Source: Oligoflexus tunisiensis
GTDB taxonomy: Bacteria > Bdellovibrionota_B > Oligoflexia > Oligoflexales > Oligoflexaceae
NCBI RefSeq assembly: GCF_001748245.1
Contig: NZ_BDFO01000001.1
Span: 4,111,853-4,175,852 of the forward strand
Direction: 5' to 3'
Length of the DNA stretch: 64,000 nt
In this document: positions 1-8,998 of the stretch, in pieces
How positions within the stretch are numbered: position 1 is the first letter of the stretch
How the letters are laid out: each line of letters opens with the position of its first letter
Notes under the pieces: model-generated
Told to the model about the DNA's origin: nothing
Databases searched by the model: none
Seen by the model: the letters and a program-made list of their open reading frames with translations, nothing else
Position numbers and translations under genes: made by a program

Positions 1-2
1 TG

Positions 3-449
3 ACAAGTCTCAGGAATGTCTTCTGCTGGGGTTCAGACAGTTCAGGTCAACTGGGAGACGGGGCCACCCTTGCCGACAAAAATATTCCGACCGCACTCGA
101 CATGACTTCCCTTGCAACAGGCGAACGCTTCACCCGGCTGACGGCCGGAGCTTCACATGGCTGTGGCATCACGAGCCATGGCCGGAGCTTTTGCTGGGGT
201 TCGGACGGTTCGGGTCAGCTTGGGGATGGCAGCACTCTTGCGGACAAGGGGATACCGACTGCGGTCGATGTCTCATCGCTCGCCAGTGGCGAGGTGTTCA
301 GTCAGATCACCGCCGGTGGGACGCTGACCTGCGGGCTTACAAGTCATGGCCGCGGCTTTTGCTGGGGGGCCGGCTCACGTGGTCAGATCGGGGATGGCGG
401 CAATACCGACCGTGGTGTTCCGACTCCAATCGATGATTCCATCCTCTAA
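3..449 (+). CDS. RCC1-repeat protein, C-terminal part (5' end outside window)
   Basis: The frame is open from the window edge and ends at TAA 447-449. It contains an exact-period tandem repeat of 56 residues (168 nt): FCWG starts at about 21, 189 and 357. Each unit has the GQLGDG (or GQIGDG) and CGxTSHGR signatures of RCC1 beta-propeller blades. Bacterial RCC1 proteins are usually secreted or surface-exposed binding proteins, not nucleotide exchange factors. The high identity between neighbouring blades suggests recent repeat expansion. The start codon, signal peptide and number of blades cannot be seen. The phosphatase gene begins 80 bp downstream on the same strand with its own ribosome binding site. 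Confidence 0.8.
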   Translation, partial: TSLRNVFCWGSDSSGQLGDGATLADKNIPTALDMTSLATGERFTRLTAGASHGCGITSHGRSFCWGSDGSGQLGDGSTLADKGIPTAVDVSSLASGEVFSQITAGGTLTCGLTSHGRGFCWGAGSRGQIGDGGNTDRGVPTPIDDSIL

Positions 450-528
450 ATGCCAGCCCCGACCACGAAAAGACCTCAATCTCCTGATTCCAGTACCGAC
501 ATATCGATATGGAATCGGGAGATTTTTG

Positions 529-2400
529 ATGTTATTGGGTCTTCGCAAAAGTTTCGGAGCAAAGATATTTTGTTTCGTCGTCATATTGGTCTGCGTCCTG
601 GTGATTTCCATCACCGGTAAAAATACGCAGCGTCTGAGTAGTTTTCTAAGTCGCCAATATCAAAGCTCTCTCATCGACTCCACCGAGCTTATTGGACTTC
701 AAGTTGGTGAGATATTATCCCGCTGGGACACAAAACTAAATTTCCTTGCCCAGCGCATCATGCAGGCTCCGGCTTCTGAGCGGCCCGATCTGCTCGACCG
801 CTTTATGAAAAGCGAAAAGGGCCTTACTGGATTGCAACTTCAGCGCCTCGACCCGAATCAGGTTATCCTTGTGAGCGCCATGACAGGAAGCGAAAATTTA
901 CCTCCTTTCTCCGAAATTACGGAACCTAATGGAAATTCGGACATTTCGATTGTCATCCATCCCAGCATGCCAAACTCAGGCTTGATGTTTCGCAAAATCC
1001 AGGTCCGAGGGGGAGGTCCACCGGTGGGGATATGGCTGCAATTTGATATCCGGGTCCTGCTGGCGGGCATGAAGAAAAGCAAAGGGATGAAAATCTTCTT
1101 ACTTGATGAAAATTTTTTCGATTTTACCCAACGGAAACATTACAGCGCCCTCGTGGATCAAACGGCCTTTGCTGGAAAAATTTTGCATCTCATCAAGCAG
1201 GAGTTAGGGTTCGGTTATCTGGGAGAGCTGATTCAGGACCAGCGTGAGTATCTTGTGGCTTATTACCGCCCGTCAATCTATCCCGTCTATCTGCTTATCC
1301 ACCTCGACGCTTCAGCCATTCAGAAGGGAATTCAGTCTTTCATTTTTGAAATGTTGAAATGGACCCTGCTGTTCCTGCTCGTGGCTGTCCTGATTGCAAA
1401 ATGGATGGCCAGGAGCCTCGTGCGTGACCTTCGTGGACTGCATATTGGAACTCAGCAACTGGCAGCCGGACGCTTCGATCATGTTGTACCCGTGCGCTCA
1501 GACGATGAGATTGGACAGCTCTCTGCGTCGTTCAACCTCATGACCCAGAGAGTTCTGACACTCATGGCAGGAGAAAGAGAGAAGGCCAGGCTTGGGGCAG
1601 AGATAGCGACAGCGCAGGTCGTGCAGAATGCATTCTTTAAGGACAAATCCGCCACTAATGGGAGTTTGCGCATTTCGAGCTTCTACCAGCCCGCTGCAGA
1701 ATGTGGTGGTGACTGGTGGGGACGGTTCTCTCTCGCCCCTGGAAAAGAACTCATCGTAATGGGTGATGCCACAGGTAAGGGCGTGCCTGCAGCGTTGGTC
1801 ACTGCTATTGCCTATACGACGGTCCACATCCACGTTCAGGACATAAAGGAGGGTCGATGCAGTTCCGACGATCCTGCCGCTGTCTTGAAAATCCTCAACG
1901 ACACGCTCTATCAAACCCTTAAAGGCGTGTATTCCATGACGTTTTTAGCGGCAATTATGGATAGCGTGCATGAAAAATTAATTTTTGCCAACGGCGGCCA
2001 TCCATTTCCCGTCTTCATTCCAACCGACGCCAGCGACAGCCGCATCACTCAACCGGCCAGGTACCCATTCCGCTTTCTGATTCAAAAGAATAATACTTCG
2101 AACGTGCTCGGGCTTGATGCCGACACCCGGTTCACGAATGAAGTTTTTGCCATTTCTCCGGGCGATAGGTTTATTCTTCATTCCCGTGGCCTTGTGGAAG
2201 TGGCTGACGAAAAGAGGCAGCCATGGGGCAATCGAGGGCTGGAGCGATTCTTGAAGAATCATGCCCATCTCGAAACTCATCAACTCTGTCAGGACATGAT
2301 AAGCCATGTGATTGATATTAATGCTCAGAAGCATCAGTTTGCCGATGATTTTACAATCGTGTTTGTTGATTTCGTTAAAATCAAAGATCTTGCTGCTTGA
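529..2400 (+). CDS. Membrane-bound SpoIIE-type PP2C phosphatase with HAMP domain; one metal-binding Asp missing
   Basis: 623 residues. The ATG at 529 has GGGAGA 7 nt upstream and puts a membrane helix at residues 13-29; the longer upstream frame overlaps the RCC1 gene and was rejected. An extracytoplasmic sensor region (about 30-274) is followed by a second helix (276-296), HAMP (about 297-350) and a PP2C/SpoIIE domain from about 395. GDATGKG and FADDFT keep their metal-binding aspartates, but the usual (Y/H)TDG motif reads HSRG, so one Asp is replaced by Arg. It is a paralogue of the 4080-5942 gene, where that motif is intact. SpoIIE phosphatases normally dephosphorylate anti-sigma-factor antagonists in partner switching; no such partner is in the window. 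First gene of a likely three-gene operon. The altered motif suggests a weak or regulatory copy (inference). Confidence 0.85.
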   Translation: MLLGLRKSFGAKIFCFVVILVCVLVISITGKNTQRLSSFLSRQYQSSLIDSTELIGLQVGEILSRWDTKLNFLAQRIMQAPASERPDLLDRFMKSEKGLTGLQLQRLDPNQVILVSAMTGSENLPPFSEITEPNGNSDISIVIHPSMPNSGLMFRKIQVRGGGPPVGIWLQFDIRVLLAGMKKSKGMKIFLLDENFFDFTQRKHYSALVDQTAFAGKILHLIKQELGFGYLGELIQDQREYLVAYYRPSIYPVYLLIHLDASAIQKGIQSFIFEMLKWTLLFLLVAVLIAKWMARSLVRDLRGLHIGTQQLAAGRFDHVVPVRSDDEIGQLSASFNLMTQRVLTLMAGEREKARLGAEIATAQVVQNAFFKDKSATNGSLRISSFYQPAAECGGDWWGRFSLAPGKELIVMGDATGKGVPAALVTAIAYTTVHIHVQDIKEGRCSSDDPAAVLKILNDTLYQTLKGVYSMTFLAAIMDSVHEKLIFANGGHPFPVFIPTDASDSRITQPARYPFRFLIQKNNTSNVLGLDADTRFTNEVFAISPGDRFILHSRGLVEVADEKRQPWGNRGLERFLKNHAHLETHQLCQDMISHVIDINAQKHQFADDFTIVFVDFVKIKDLAA

Positions 2401-2421
2401 CAATAGGATCGGGAGATCACG

Positions 2422-4083
2422 TTGCGATTTCGGTTCTTCATAGTATGGACGACTCTCACGATGGGGACCATTCTCTGGATGCGCTTCCGGCCTCCTGACG
2501 AGACGGAAGGTATTCCCTTGGCCTTACTGGCCAGCAGCAGCGGTCGTGTTGAGCTGAAAAAGTCCGGTGCATTCTTGTGGAAGCGCATGGAGGACGGCGG
2601 CAGCATATTTTCCTTGGACTCCATCTCCACGGGTTCAAATAGCAGTGCCGTTCTGCAGATGAACAATGGAAGCCTCGTCCTGGTTCCCGGCGACACCCAG
2701 CTTAAGATTCTGGCGCAAAAGCTCAGCCTTGGATTTGAGATTGTACTGCAGGCGGGAGGGGTTTCCGTCGTGGCTCCCAAGCAGTCTGGCAAGGACGCAA
2801 TCGCCCTTGAATACCCCATAAAATTAACAACGCGCACATACAGTTTCGATCTATCCCATATGATCGGAATCTTCCGTATCCATCCAAACCTGGGCATTCA
2901 AGCTGATCAACCAGGCAGCATAACGATTGCTGGACCGCAGCAGAGCCGCAGTCTCATTCATGCCTTGCGCGATTGCGACATGAAGGAAGGATGCGCCATA
3001 GACGAACGCATCATGCAGTCCCCTGGAATGAACGACATCCTCCTCCAGAATACAAAACAACCGCAACAACCGCAAAAGGTGGAACCAACTCGAATCGCCA
3101 AGCCTCGCCCTATCCTTGCCGCAAAACGACTCCAACGACCTTTGGAACCGGGCACCCCACCCTGGACAACGGCTGCGAGTGAGGAGATGAAACGGCCTGA
3201 TCACCCAGAAATCTCTCTCAAACACACCCACTATTGGGTCAAAACTTCCCTACGGGAGGCGGCCAATCTACCAATCGGAATTGAATTGATTTGGCGTCCG
3301 ATGAAGAGACTGCCGGGCTGGAATGCTGCTTTCAGGGTTCAAAGCGTAGCAACTGGACGATCGCTCGTATTCTCACTGGGCCTTGAGAGCACCGCGATAA
3401 CGCTTTCACTCAAGGCCATTGAATCCATTCTGCATGCAGACTGGGGACTATCGCAAGCATTGACCATCGAGTTCGGATGGCAAAGTTCAGGGAATCAGAA
3501 GAGTGGCCCTATCTTTGCTCCCTTGAAACATAACATTCAGATCCAGACGCTCCAGTTTCGTTCACCCGTCAACATTCTAGTGAACCCTGGGAAATGGGTG
3601 GTTTCTCGGAATTCCTGGCTTGCAACACGCACGAAAACTGAATATTTAGCCAAATATTGGATCCCAAATCCAGATATTATCCCTGAATTTGAAGGGCTCT
3701 TACAGGGAGCCGATTCTTTCCACATCGAGGCAGCCCCGGGCGCTCACACTTCGTTTGATACGGGAATCATACGCAACTCACAACTCATTATCATGACGGA
3801 CCATGCATCTATTCAGAAGATACCGGTTAATTTCTATGAGCAATTTAAACCTGACTTGGTATTCCGAGGGTCACGCGCTTCCTATCTCGGCATTGGGAAG
3901 CAATTCGACCTTTTCACAGCACTGCAGAGCGGCCAGCCTGTATACTATCTGAAAGGGGAAAACGTCCTCAGGATAGACTCTGACTTCTTTGCGTCCCAAG
4001 ATGCTGTCGATCGCTTTGTCCGACAATTGAACCCGTATCTTTTCCGACACCCGGTGGACATCCTATTCAGGAGGCCACCATGA
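2422..4083 (+). CDS. FecR-domain membrane-anchored protein
   Basis: 553 residues. The start is a TTG at 2422 with GGGAG at 2411-2415; an ATG at 2461 is possible but would cut the N-terminal membrane helix (residues about 4-21). Residues about 33-120 resemble a FecR domain: a VELKKSG strand, a W, then SISTGSNSSAVLQM and a PGDTQL motif. The middle (about 210-250) is Pro/Gln/Lys rich, like a periplasmic linker. The C-terminal half is not recognised. In many bacteria FecR domains sit in periplasmic or surface sensing proteins. The stop overlaps the start of the next phosphatase by ATGA, so the two are translationally coupled. Together the trio suggests an extracytoplasmic sensor between two output phosphatases (inference). 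Confidence 0.7.
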   Translation: MRFRFFIVWTTLTMGTILWMRFRPPDETEGIPLALLASSSGRVELKKSGAFLWKRMEDGGSIFSLDSISTGSNSSAVLQMNNGSLVLVPGDTQLKILAQKLSLGFEIVLQAGGVSVVAPKQSGKDAIALEYPIKLTTRTYSFDLSHMIGIFRIHPNLGIQADQPGSITIAGPQQSRSLIHALRDCDMKEGCAIDERIMQSPGMNDILLQNTKQPQQPQKVEPTRIAKPRPILAAKRLQRPLEPGTPPWTTAASEEMKRPDHPEISLKHTHYWVKTSLREAANLPIGIELIWRPMKRLPGWNAAFRVQSVATGRSLVFSLGLESTAITLSLKAIESILHADWGLSQALTIEFGWQSSGNQKSGPIFAPLKHNIQIQTLQFRSPVNILVNPGKWVVSRNSWLATRTKTEYLAKYWIPNPDIIPEFEGLLQGADSFHIEAAPGAHTSFDTGIIRNSQLIIMTDHASIQKIPVNFYEQFKPDLVFRGSRASYLGIGKQFDLFTALQSGQPVYYLKGENVLRIDSDFFASQDAVDRFVRQLNPYLFRHPVDILFRRPP

Positions 4084-5942
4084 TTTTCGGAATCAGGAAC
4101 AGGTTCCACACCAGGATCTTCATTTTCGTTGTGCTGCTTGTTGTCCTCGTTGTTGCATTTATAACTGGCAGGAATATCCTGAATATCCATGACTCGTTGA
4201 GTCGCCAGTATAGGAAGACTTTGATTGACGGCACTCAACTGGTTGGACTGCGCATGAACGGGCTGCTAAACCGCTGGGAAACCAAGATCACACTCTTCTC
4301 CCACGTTCTTCTGCGAGCCCCACAGGAAATGCGTTCGCATTTGATTGATTCATTCATTAAGAGTGAAGCGGGCGTGGTGGCAGTTCAAATCATCCAGTTG
4401 GCTGAGGAACCGGTTATCCTTGCCAGTGGCATGACTGACCCGGGTTTGACCTTGGACACGGTTGGACTGAGCGAGGTCATGAAAACGGCGGATAACAGCA
4501 TCCAACATCATCCCACCGATCCCTCTCTCGGCGTCTTTATGCGGACAATCGCTGTCGAGGACGGCACTGATCCGGTTGGGGTGTTGCTTTATTTCAAGTT
4601 AAAAGCATTGATCCAGGATAATCAGCCAAGCGACAGTGTGGAAATCTACCTCTTAAATCATGATTTTTACGATATACTGCAACAGCGCTCTTATGGAGAC
4701 CTGATCAAGCAAAATAAATTTGCGGCGCTGACTCAGTCGCGAATGAAAAGAAAGGGTTCATCAGGCTACTTGGGTGAACTCAGCATGGATGGGGAAAGGG
4801 TGTTTGTTGCTTTTCACCAACTGCCGGCCTATCCTCTTTACGTTCTTGTGCATTTGAACGGATCGGCGATTGAGAATGCCATCCTTTCGTTTATCATCGA
4901 GATGCTACAATGGACCGTACTCTTTGTCCTGTGCGCCATCCTCTGCGCCCGGTGGATAACATCGAATCTACTCCAAAATCTTCGGGAGCTTCATGCCGCA
5001 ACCCAGCGTGCCGTGGCCGGTAATTTCGGTCAGTTGATACGCGTGCGATCCCGCGACGAAATCGGCGAACTGGCTGCCTCTTTCAACATTATGTCAAACA
5101 AACTTGTCGAGCTGCTGACCCGGGAAAGGGAAAAAACCCGACTGAGCCAGGCTTTGAGCACAGCGCAGACTGTCCAGAATACCTTCTTCAAGGATACACG
5201 TATAAGAAATGGCAGATTGAATATCACAAGTTTCTATAAACCGGCTTCGGAATGCGGTGGTGATTGGTGGGGAAGATTTTCGCTGTCCCATGGCAAGGAG
5301 CTGATCCTGATTGGAGATGCCACGGGACACGGTGTGCCCGCGGCCCTGGTAACAGCTATGGCCTATACTGCGGCTCACACGCATATCCAGCGGATAAGGG
5401 AGGGAGGTCACAGTGAGGATGATCCAGCCCAGATCATGCGGATGATTAACCGCATGCTTCACAATACATTCTCGGGATCTTATTGCATGACGTTTCTGTC
5501 AATGGTCGTTGATAGCCGCAAGGGATGTCTTATCTTCTCCAACGGAGGTCATCCCTTTCCGGTTATTATGCCTGCTCATGCTGATGACAATCGATTGATG
5601 CCAAATGGCAAATTTCCTTTCCGGTTTCTTATTCAAAAAAGGAAGTCATCCAATATCCTCGGCATAGACTCGGAGACGGAATACTTTAATGAATCCTGTG
5701 AGTTGAGAGATGGAGACAAGATTTTGCTCTATACTGATGGACTGACCGAAGCAGCGGACAGCCGCGGTCGTCAATGGGGCAATCGAAACATGCAGATGTT
5801 TTTGAAGAAGCACGCGCGATGTGATCCACAGCAGCTATGTGATGAATTGATACGGGAAGTGATGCGATTCAATGCGCAGCAGGATCACTTTGCGGACGAC
5901 CTGACAGTTGTCATCGTAGCCCATGAGAAGGAAGCGGCTTAG
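4080..5942 (+). CDS. Membrane-bound SpoIIE-type PP2C phosphatase with HAMP domain
   Basis: 620 residues, co-linear with the 529-2400 gene: N-terminal helix (about 10-28), extracytoplasmic sensor region, second helix near 276-296, HAMP, then the PP2C/SpoIIE domain from about 395. Here all three metal-site motifs are present: GDATGHG, LLYTDGLTEA and FADDLT, so it should be an active Ser/Thr phosphatase. Its ATG overlaps the FecR gene stop (ATGA, 4080-4083). The 3' end overlaps the convergent gene on the minus strand by 32 bp (5911-5942). The partner substrate is not visible nearby. Confidence 0.88.
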   Translation: MIFGIRNRFHTRIFIFVVLLVVLVVAFITGRNILNIHDSLSRQYRKTLIDGTQLVGLRMNGLLNRWETKITLFSHVLLRAPQEMRSHLIDSFIKSEAGVVAVQIIQLAEEPVILASGMTDPGLTLDTVGLSEVMKTADNSIQHHPTDPSLGVFMRTIAVEDGTDPVGVLLYFKLKALIQDNQPSDSVEIYLLNHDFYDILQQRSYGDLIKQNKFAALTQSRMKRKGSSGYLGELSMDGERVFVAFHQLPAYPLYVLVHLNGSAIENAILSFIIEMLQWTVLFVLCAILCARWITSNLLQNLRELHAATQRAVAGNFGQLIRVRSRDEIGELAASFNIMSNKLVELLTREREKTRLSQALSTAQTVQNTFFKDTRIRNGRLNITSFYKPASECGGDWWGRFSLSHGKELILIGDATGHGVPAALVTAMAYTAAHTHIQRIREGGHSEDDPAQIMRMINRMLHNTFSGSYCMTFLSMVVDSRKGCLIFSNGGHPFPVIMPAHADDNRLMPNGKFPFRFLIQKRKSSNILGIDSETEYFNESCELRDGDKILLYTDGLTEAADSRGRQWGNRNMQMFLKKHARCDPQQLCDELIREVMRFNAQQDHFADDLTVVIVAHEKEAA

Positions 5943-6687
5943 GATCTTTCAGCATTCTTTTCATATTGGCGCTCTGCCCGATGATAATTTTGGTACCGGG
6001 GGTGATATCTCCGGCTTCTCCTTCATACAGGAGTTCAAAAACTGCCAATTCTCCATTCAATCGGACCATCTGCAGCAACAGGCCGTCCTTGTGCTGGTCA
6101 CCTCGAACGGATAAGGATAAAGCGCTATTGTTCAGAAGCAGAGCCTGCGCGAGTTCATTTCGCTTTTCAAGGAGCGCCGCCAGGATAAAGCGGCCTTTCC
6201 TGGCGAGTACAACGGCATCATAAGCCAAATGCATGGACAGCCATTTGAGGAAGGTCGACGCGCTCAGCCTATCTTTGTCTGTAATAGACCATTGGCCAAT
6301 CGCAACCAGTCCAGCGAGTTCCTTTTTAAACACAGATATGGTTTTCCGGTTGTCCTGGAACATCAGATGCACCGGGGAGATACTGAGAAGTTGGCTCTCT
6401 GACGGCTGCCCATCTGCCATCAGAGTCAACTCCTTACTGAAGCCAAGATAGGATCCATCGAAATATTGTATGAAGCTCATGCTGGCCAGTTCCAAACCGA
6501 TTCTTCGCCAATTGTCCATTTGATCAACTTGAGACGTTTCGACTGTGAAGGTGCGCACCAGGCCAGGACTTTGCAGCAGAACGATGTCAGGAATTTCCTC
6601 AAACCACTGACGAGGATCAGGAACGCCACCATGTGACGGCACGCTCGTCGCAAGCAGTACACACAAAATAGTAAATAATTTCACCAT
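5911..6687 (-). CDS. Secreted protein of unknown function
   Basis: 258 residues with a clear N-terminal signal peptide (hydrophobic residues about 4-18, likely cleavage after SHG near 20). There is no Cys lipobox. The rest is a mix of predicted helices and strands with no family I recognise. Its ATG at 6687 overlaps the stop of the 6681-8180 gene by 7 bp, so the two minus-strand genes form a pair. The 3' end overlaps the phosphatase gene on the opposite strand. Function unknown; probably periplasmic. Confidence 0.65.
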   Translation of the reverse strand: MVKLFTILCVLLATSVPSHGGVPDPRQWFEEIPDIVLLQSPGLVRTFTVETSQVDQMDNWRRIGLELASMSFIQYFDGSYLGFSKELTLMADGQPSESQLLSISPVHLMFQDNRKTISVFKKELAGLVAIGQWSITDKDRLSASTFLKWLSMHLAYDAVVLARKGRFILAALLEKRNELAQALLLNNSALSLSVRGDQHKDGLLLQMVRLNGELAVFELLYEGEAGDITPGTKIIIGQSANMKRMLKDPKPLPSHGLR

Positions 6688-8180
6688 GATAGTGCGACAC
6701 CTCCGCTGATGAATATCAAATTGATATCAGCTTGATCGACACTCAAACTCTTCTGACTACGGTTGTCACCCGAATCCGTATTAATTTCAAGATTCTCCGC
6801 ACTTCCTGATAGGAATAGCTCCCAACCCGGCGATTGATCCAGCGAAGGCATATGATAGTGAGCGCTTAGACCCGCTTTGTGGCTGATAGCCGTCACAAGC
6901 TGACGTCCGATTTTGGAGCTTCCAGGTATACTAAAGTCCATCCAGAACCTGCTGCGGAATGATTCAAATTCCTTCTCCACGCCGAAAGTCAATGCCATAT
7001 CATAGATATTCTTACTGTTGATCGTCAGGCTGCTACCAAGGCCGTTGTCATGCTCAACCATGAAATGCGACTTGATTTGCAGGAATTCCAAAGTTGGTTG
7101 CAGTTCCATACGCGTCATATAAAATTGCCAAGCCTTGGGTGGCTCCCATTCGATGGCGCGCCCCAGGGAAATCCTCTGCATGCTAAAGGCTTCCTGACCA
7201 AGCCCGGTCGCGCGGCTGACATTGGGGACCGTTTCATAACCAACACGCAGCCCCTCCCACGGACCACTCCGAATTTCCACCTGCAAAGCATTCATCGCAG
7301 CTTTCGTCAAGAGCGATGATCCCCGCAAGATGGAATAGCCATAGAAAAAGGTTACATAATTTGCATCCCATCTTCTGAAATGTAAAAGTTCCTGTTCGGA
7401 TAGAGCGCAGAGAGGCTGAGAGTGGTCAGCATGAACAGCGTTGCAGGGATTTGAGTCGCGGGTTTTTGACCCAGTATTTTGAATCCAGTATTTTTGTTTT
7501 TTCCGAAGAGGCAAATAGCCGTTGGCAGCTTGATAAAAGCTTTCCGATTCATCCTTCAAAAGGCGGGACCGAACACGTGGCAGGAAAATACCCGGACTCT
7601 GATAGAAAAGATCATAGACTAACAGCTCTTTTCCTGGCCGGAATATAGGAGGGAGTGAGGGAAGCAGAATCCGCGCATTGGTTTTTCCATGTTCATAAGC
7701 CCACCCTGTGGGCAGGTTGGCCATGAGCATTGCGGACAACATCGAGGCTGATTTCTCATCCTGAAGAAGGATCGAAAACTTGTCTCTCGCACGAAAGCTG
7801 AGCCTCTGGACCCTATGAACTTGGGCACCGTCTTCGAAACTGACCTGAATTTCCCAGTGCCGTTTGCTCTCCATCAGAGCAATGTGCCAACGATGAGCGT
7901 CTGATCGCTTGATCTCTGATGTGCCCAGCCCAACACACTCAAAACTGTCCAAAAATCCAAGGCGAGACGGAGACGCAAGCAAGGCATCGCCGAATCTCTG
8001 GCAAAACTGTGCCCACCCATTACGATCCGAACGTATGCTATTCAAAGCCTTCTCGCTTGAGAAGCTAATAACAGCGCTCTGCTTTCCCGGGACGACCGGA
8101 ACCAGAACCTGAGCCGAGGCGGAAGGCGATATGGAGAGAAAGACCGGCAGACTGAACTTTTTCAGAAGGCTCGCAATCAT
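6681..8180 (-). CDS. Predicted outer-membrane or periplasmic protein of unknown function
   Basis: 499 residues from the ATG at 8180, chosen because it gives a good signal peptide (hydrophobic SLPVFLSIS followed by SASAQ, cleavage near residue 24); the open frame reaches 8312 but that extension has no signal. The C-terminal half alternates hydrophobic and polar residues and ends in W, the usual outer-membrane barrel terminus, and includes stretches such as RIGLE/FSIPGSSKIG that look like strands. The ribosome site is weak. It is coupled to the downstream secreted-protein gene. No family recognised. Confidence 0.6.
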   Translation of the reverse strand: MIASLLKKFSLPVFLSISPSASAQVLVPVVPGKQSAVISFSSEKALNSIRSDRNGWAQFCQRFGDALLASPSRLGFLDSFECVGLGTSEIKRSDAHRWHIALMESKRHWEIQVSFEDGAQVHRVQRLSFRARDKFSILLQDEKSASMLSAMLMANLPTGWAYEHGKTNARILLPSLPPIFRPGKELLVYDLFYQSPGIFLPRVRSRLLKDESESFYQAANGYLPLRKKQKYWIQNTGSKTRDSNPCNAVHADHSQPLCALSEQELLHFRRWDANYVTFFYGYSILRGSSLLTKAAMNALQVEIRSGPWEGLRVGYETVPNVSRATGLGQEAFSMQRISLGRAIEWEPPKAWQFYMTRMELQPTLEFLQIKSHFMVEHDNGLGSSLTINSKNIYDMALTFGVEKEFESFRSRFWMDFSIPGSSKIGRQLVTAISHKAGLSAHYHMPSLDQSPGWELFLSGSAENLEINTDSGDNRSQKSLSVDQADINLIFISGGVALSW

Positions 8181-8383
8181 GCTGTCGTCCCAAGGTTGAT
8201 CGAGACACGAAAACGAAGAACGCAACAATATGCGGATCATTCCATCCATAATGACATCGGACACGTATCGAATCAAGAATATTCCCCATTGCTCTCGGAG
8301 CTGTCCGAACACATCGTTGGGAGGTCGACTGAGAGCCAGGGTAATTCACTTGCCCCCCTCTCCATAAGAGCTGGTTTAAGAAG

Positions 8384-8585
8384 TTGTCCGTCAATGCTTT
8401 CATGCCAAATGCTGCAGCATAAGACGGATCATACCTATTATATAAAGGCTCCGCTCGTTGATGGCACCGCTCATAATCCTTGCTCAGTCGACGATTTCTT
8501 CCAAGCCATCCAAAAAGTTATCTCCACAATCCACTTTATTGGGAGAACCTTGAATCCTTTCTCATCGTCCGATCGTTTAACAATG
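8384..8585 (-). pseudogene. IS5-type transposase C-terminal relic, frameshifted
   Basis: Read on the minus strand, one frame gives KGFKVLPIKWIVEITF and, after a one-base shift at a run of T, another frame gives GWLGRNRRLSKDYERC. Together these match the conserved C-terminal block of IS5-family transposases (pattern FxVLPxRWxVERTFxWLxRxRRLxKDYE). Upstream parts of the protein are absent and the ERTF glutamate region has changed. It is a dead fragment. Confidence 0.6.
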
Positions 8586-8759
8586 TGTGAGGCCTTCTTT
8601 CGTGGCAATTGACTTCGGCTTGCGTTTCTTGAGCTGCAGGCCATTGCCATAATATATCCACTCCGTACGCTTATGATTTTGCCCAAGGCCCGCGCTCTGC
8701 ACAGCAAGATGCACGCGAGGACAGCCGAATCCTGGACGCTCTTCGAGCAGGTCCTTCAT
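8577..8759 (-). pseudogene. IS3-type transposase (OrfB) fragment
   Basis: A 60-residue minus-strand frame contains RPGFGCPRVHL followed by GQNHKRTEWIYYGNGLQLKK, which matches the conserved IS3 OrfB N-terminal block (RxGYRRIH... VNHKRVxRIYxxxGL). The DDE catalytic core is missing. It lies directly next to the IS5 relic, so this gap is an old insertion hot spot. Confidence 0.6.
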
Positions 8760-8998
8760 TCTGCCCAGGACCTAATGATCGTCCGTTGGCCTTTTCTCGT
8801 ATCGGATCGTAGACCGATTCTCAGACGTTGAGCTTCCGAGACATAGCGACACAAGAACCTCAAGTTGCTATGCGTCGCGCCATATTGTTAGAATGATTAC
8901 TTGATTGAGTAAAGAGGCTTCGCCCGTGTGAGACATTCGAAGACTCAAACTCCTTGATGCCCCTTTGAAAGTTCAATCATGCAAGGAATCACTCATCA
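8760..8998. other. Gap upstream of the first 7TM-DISM gene
   Basis: With the two IS relics this completes the region 8181-8998. I see no gene in it. It must carry the promoter of the 8999 gene; a ribosome site AAGGAA lies at about 8982-8987. Confidence 0.5.
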
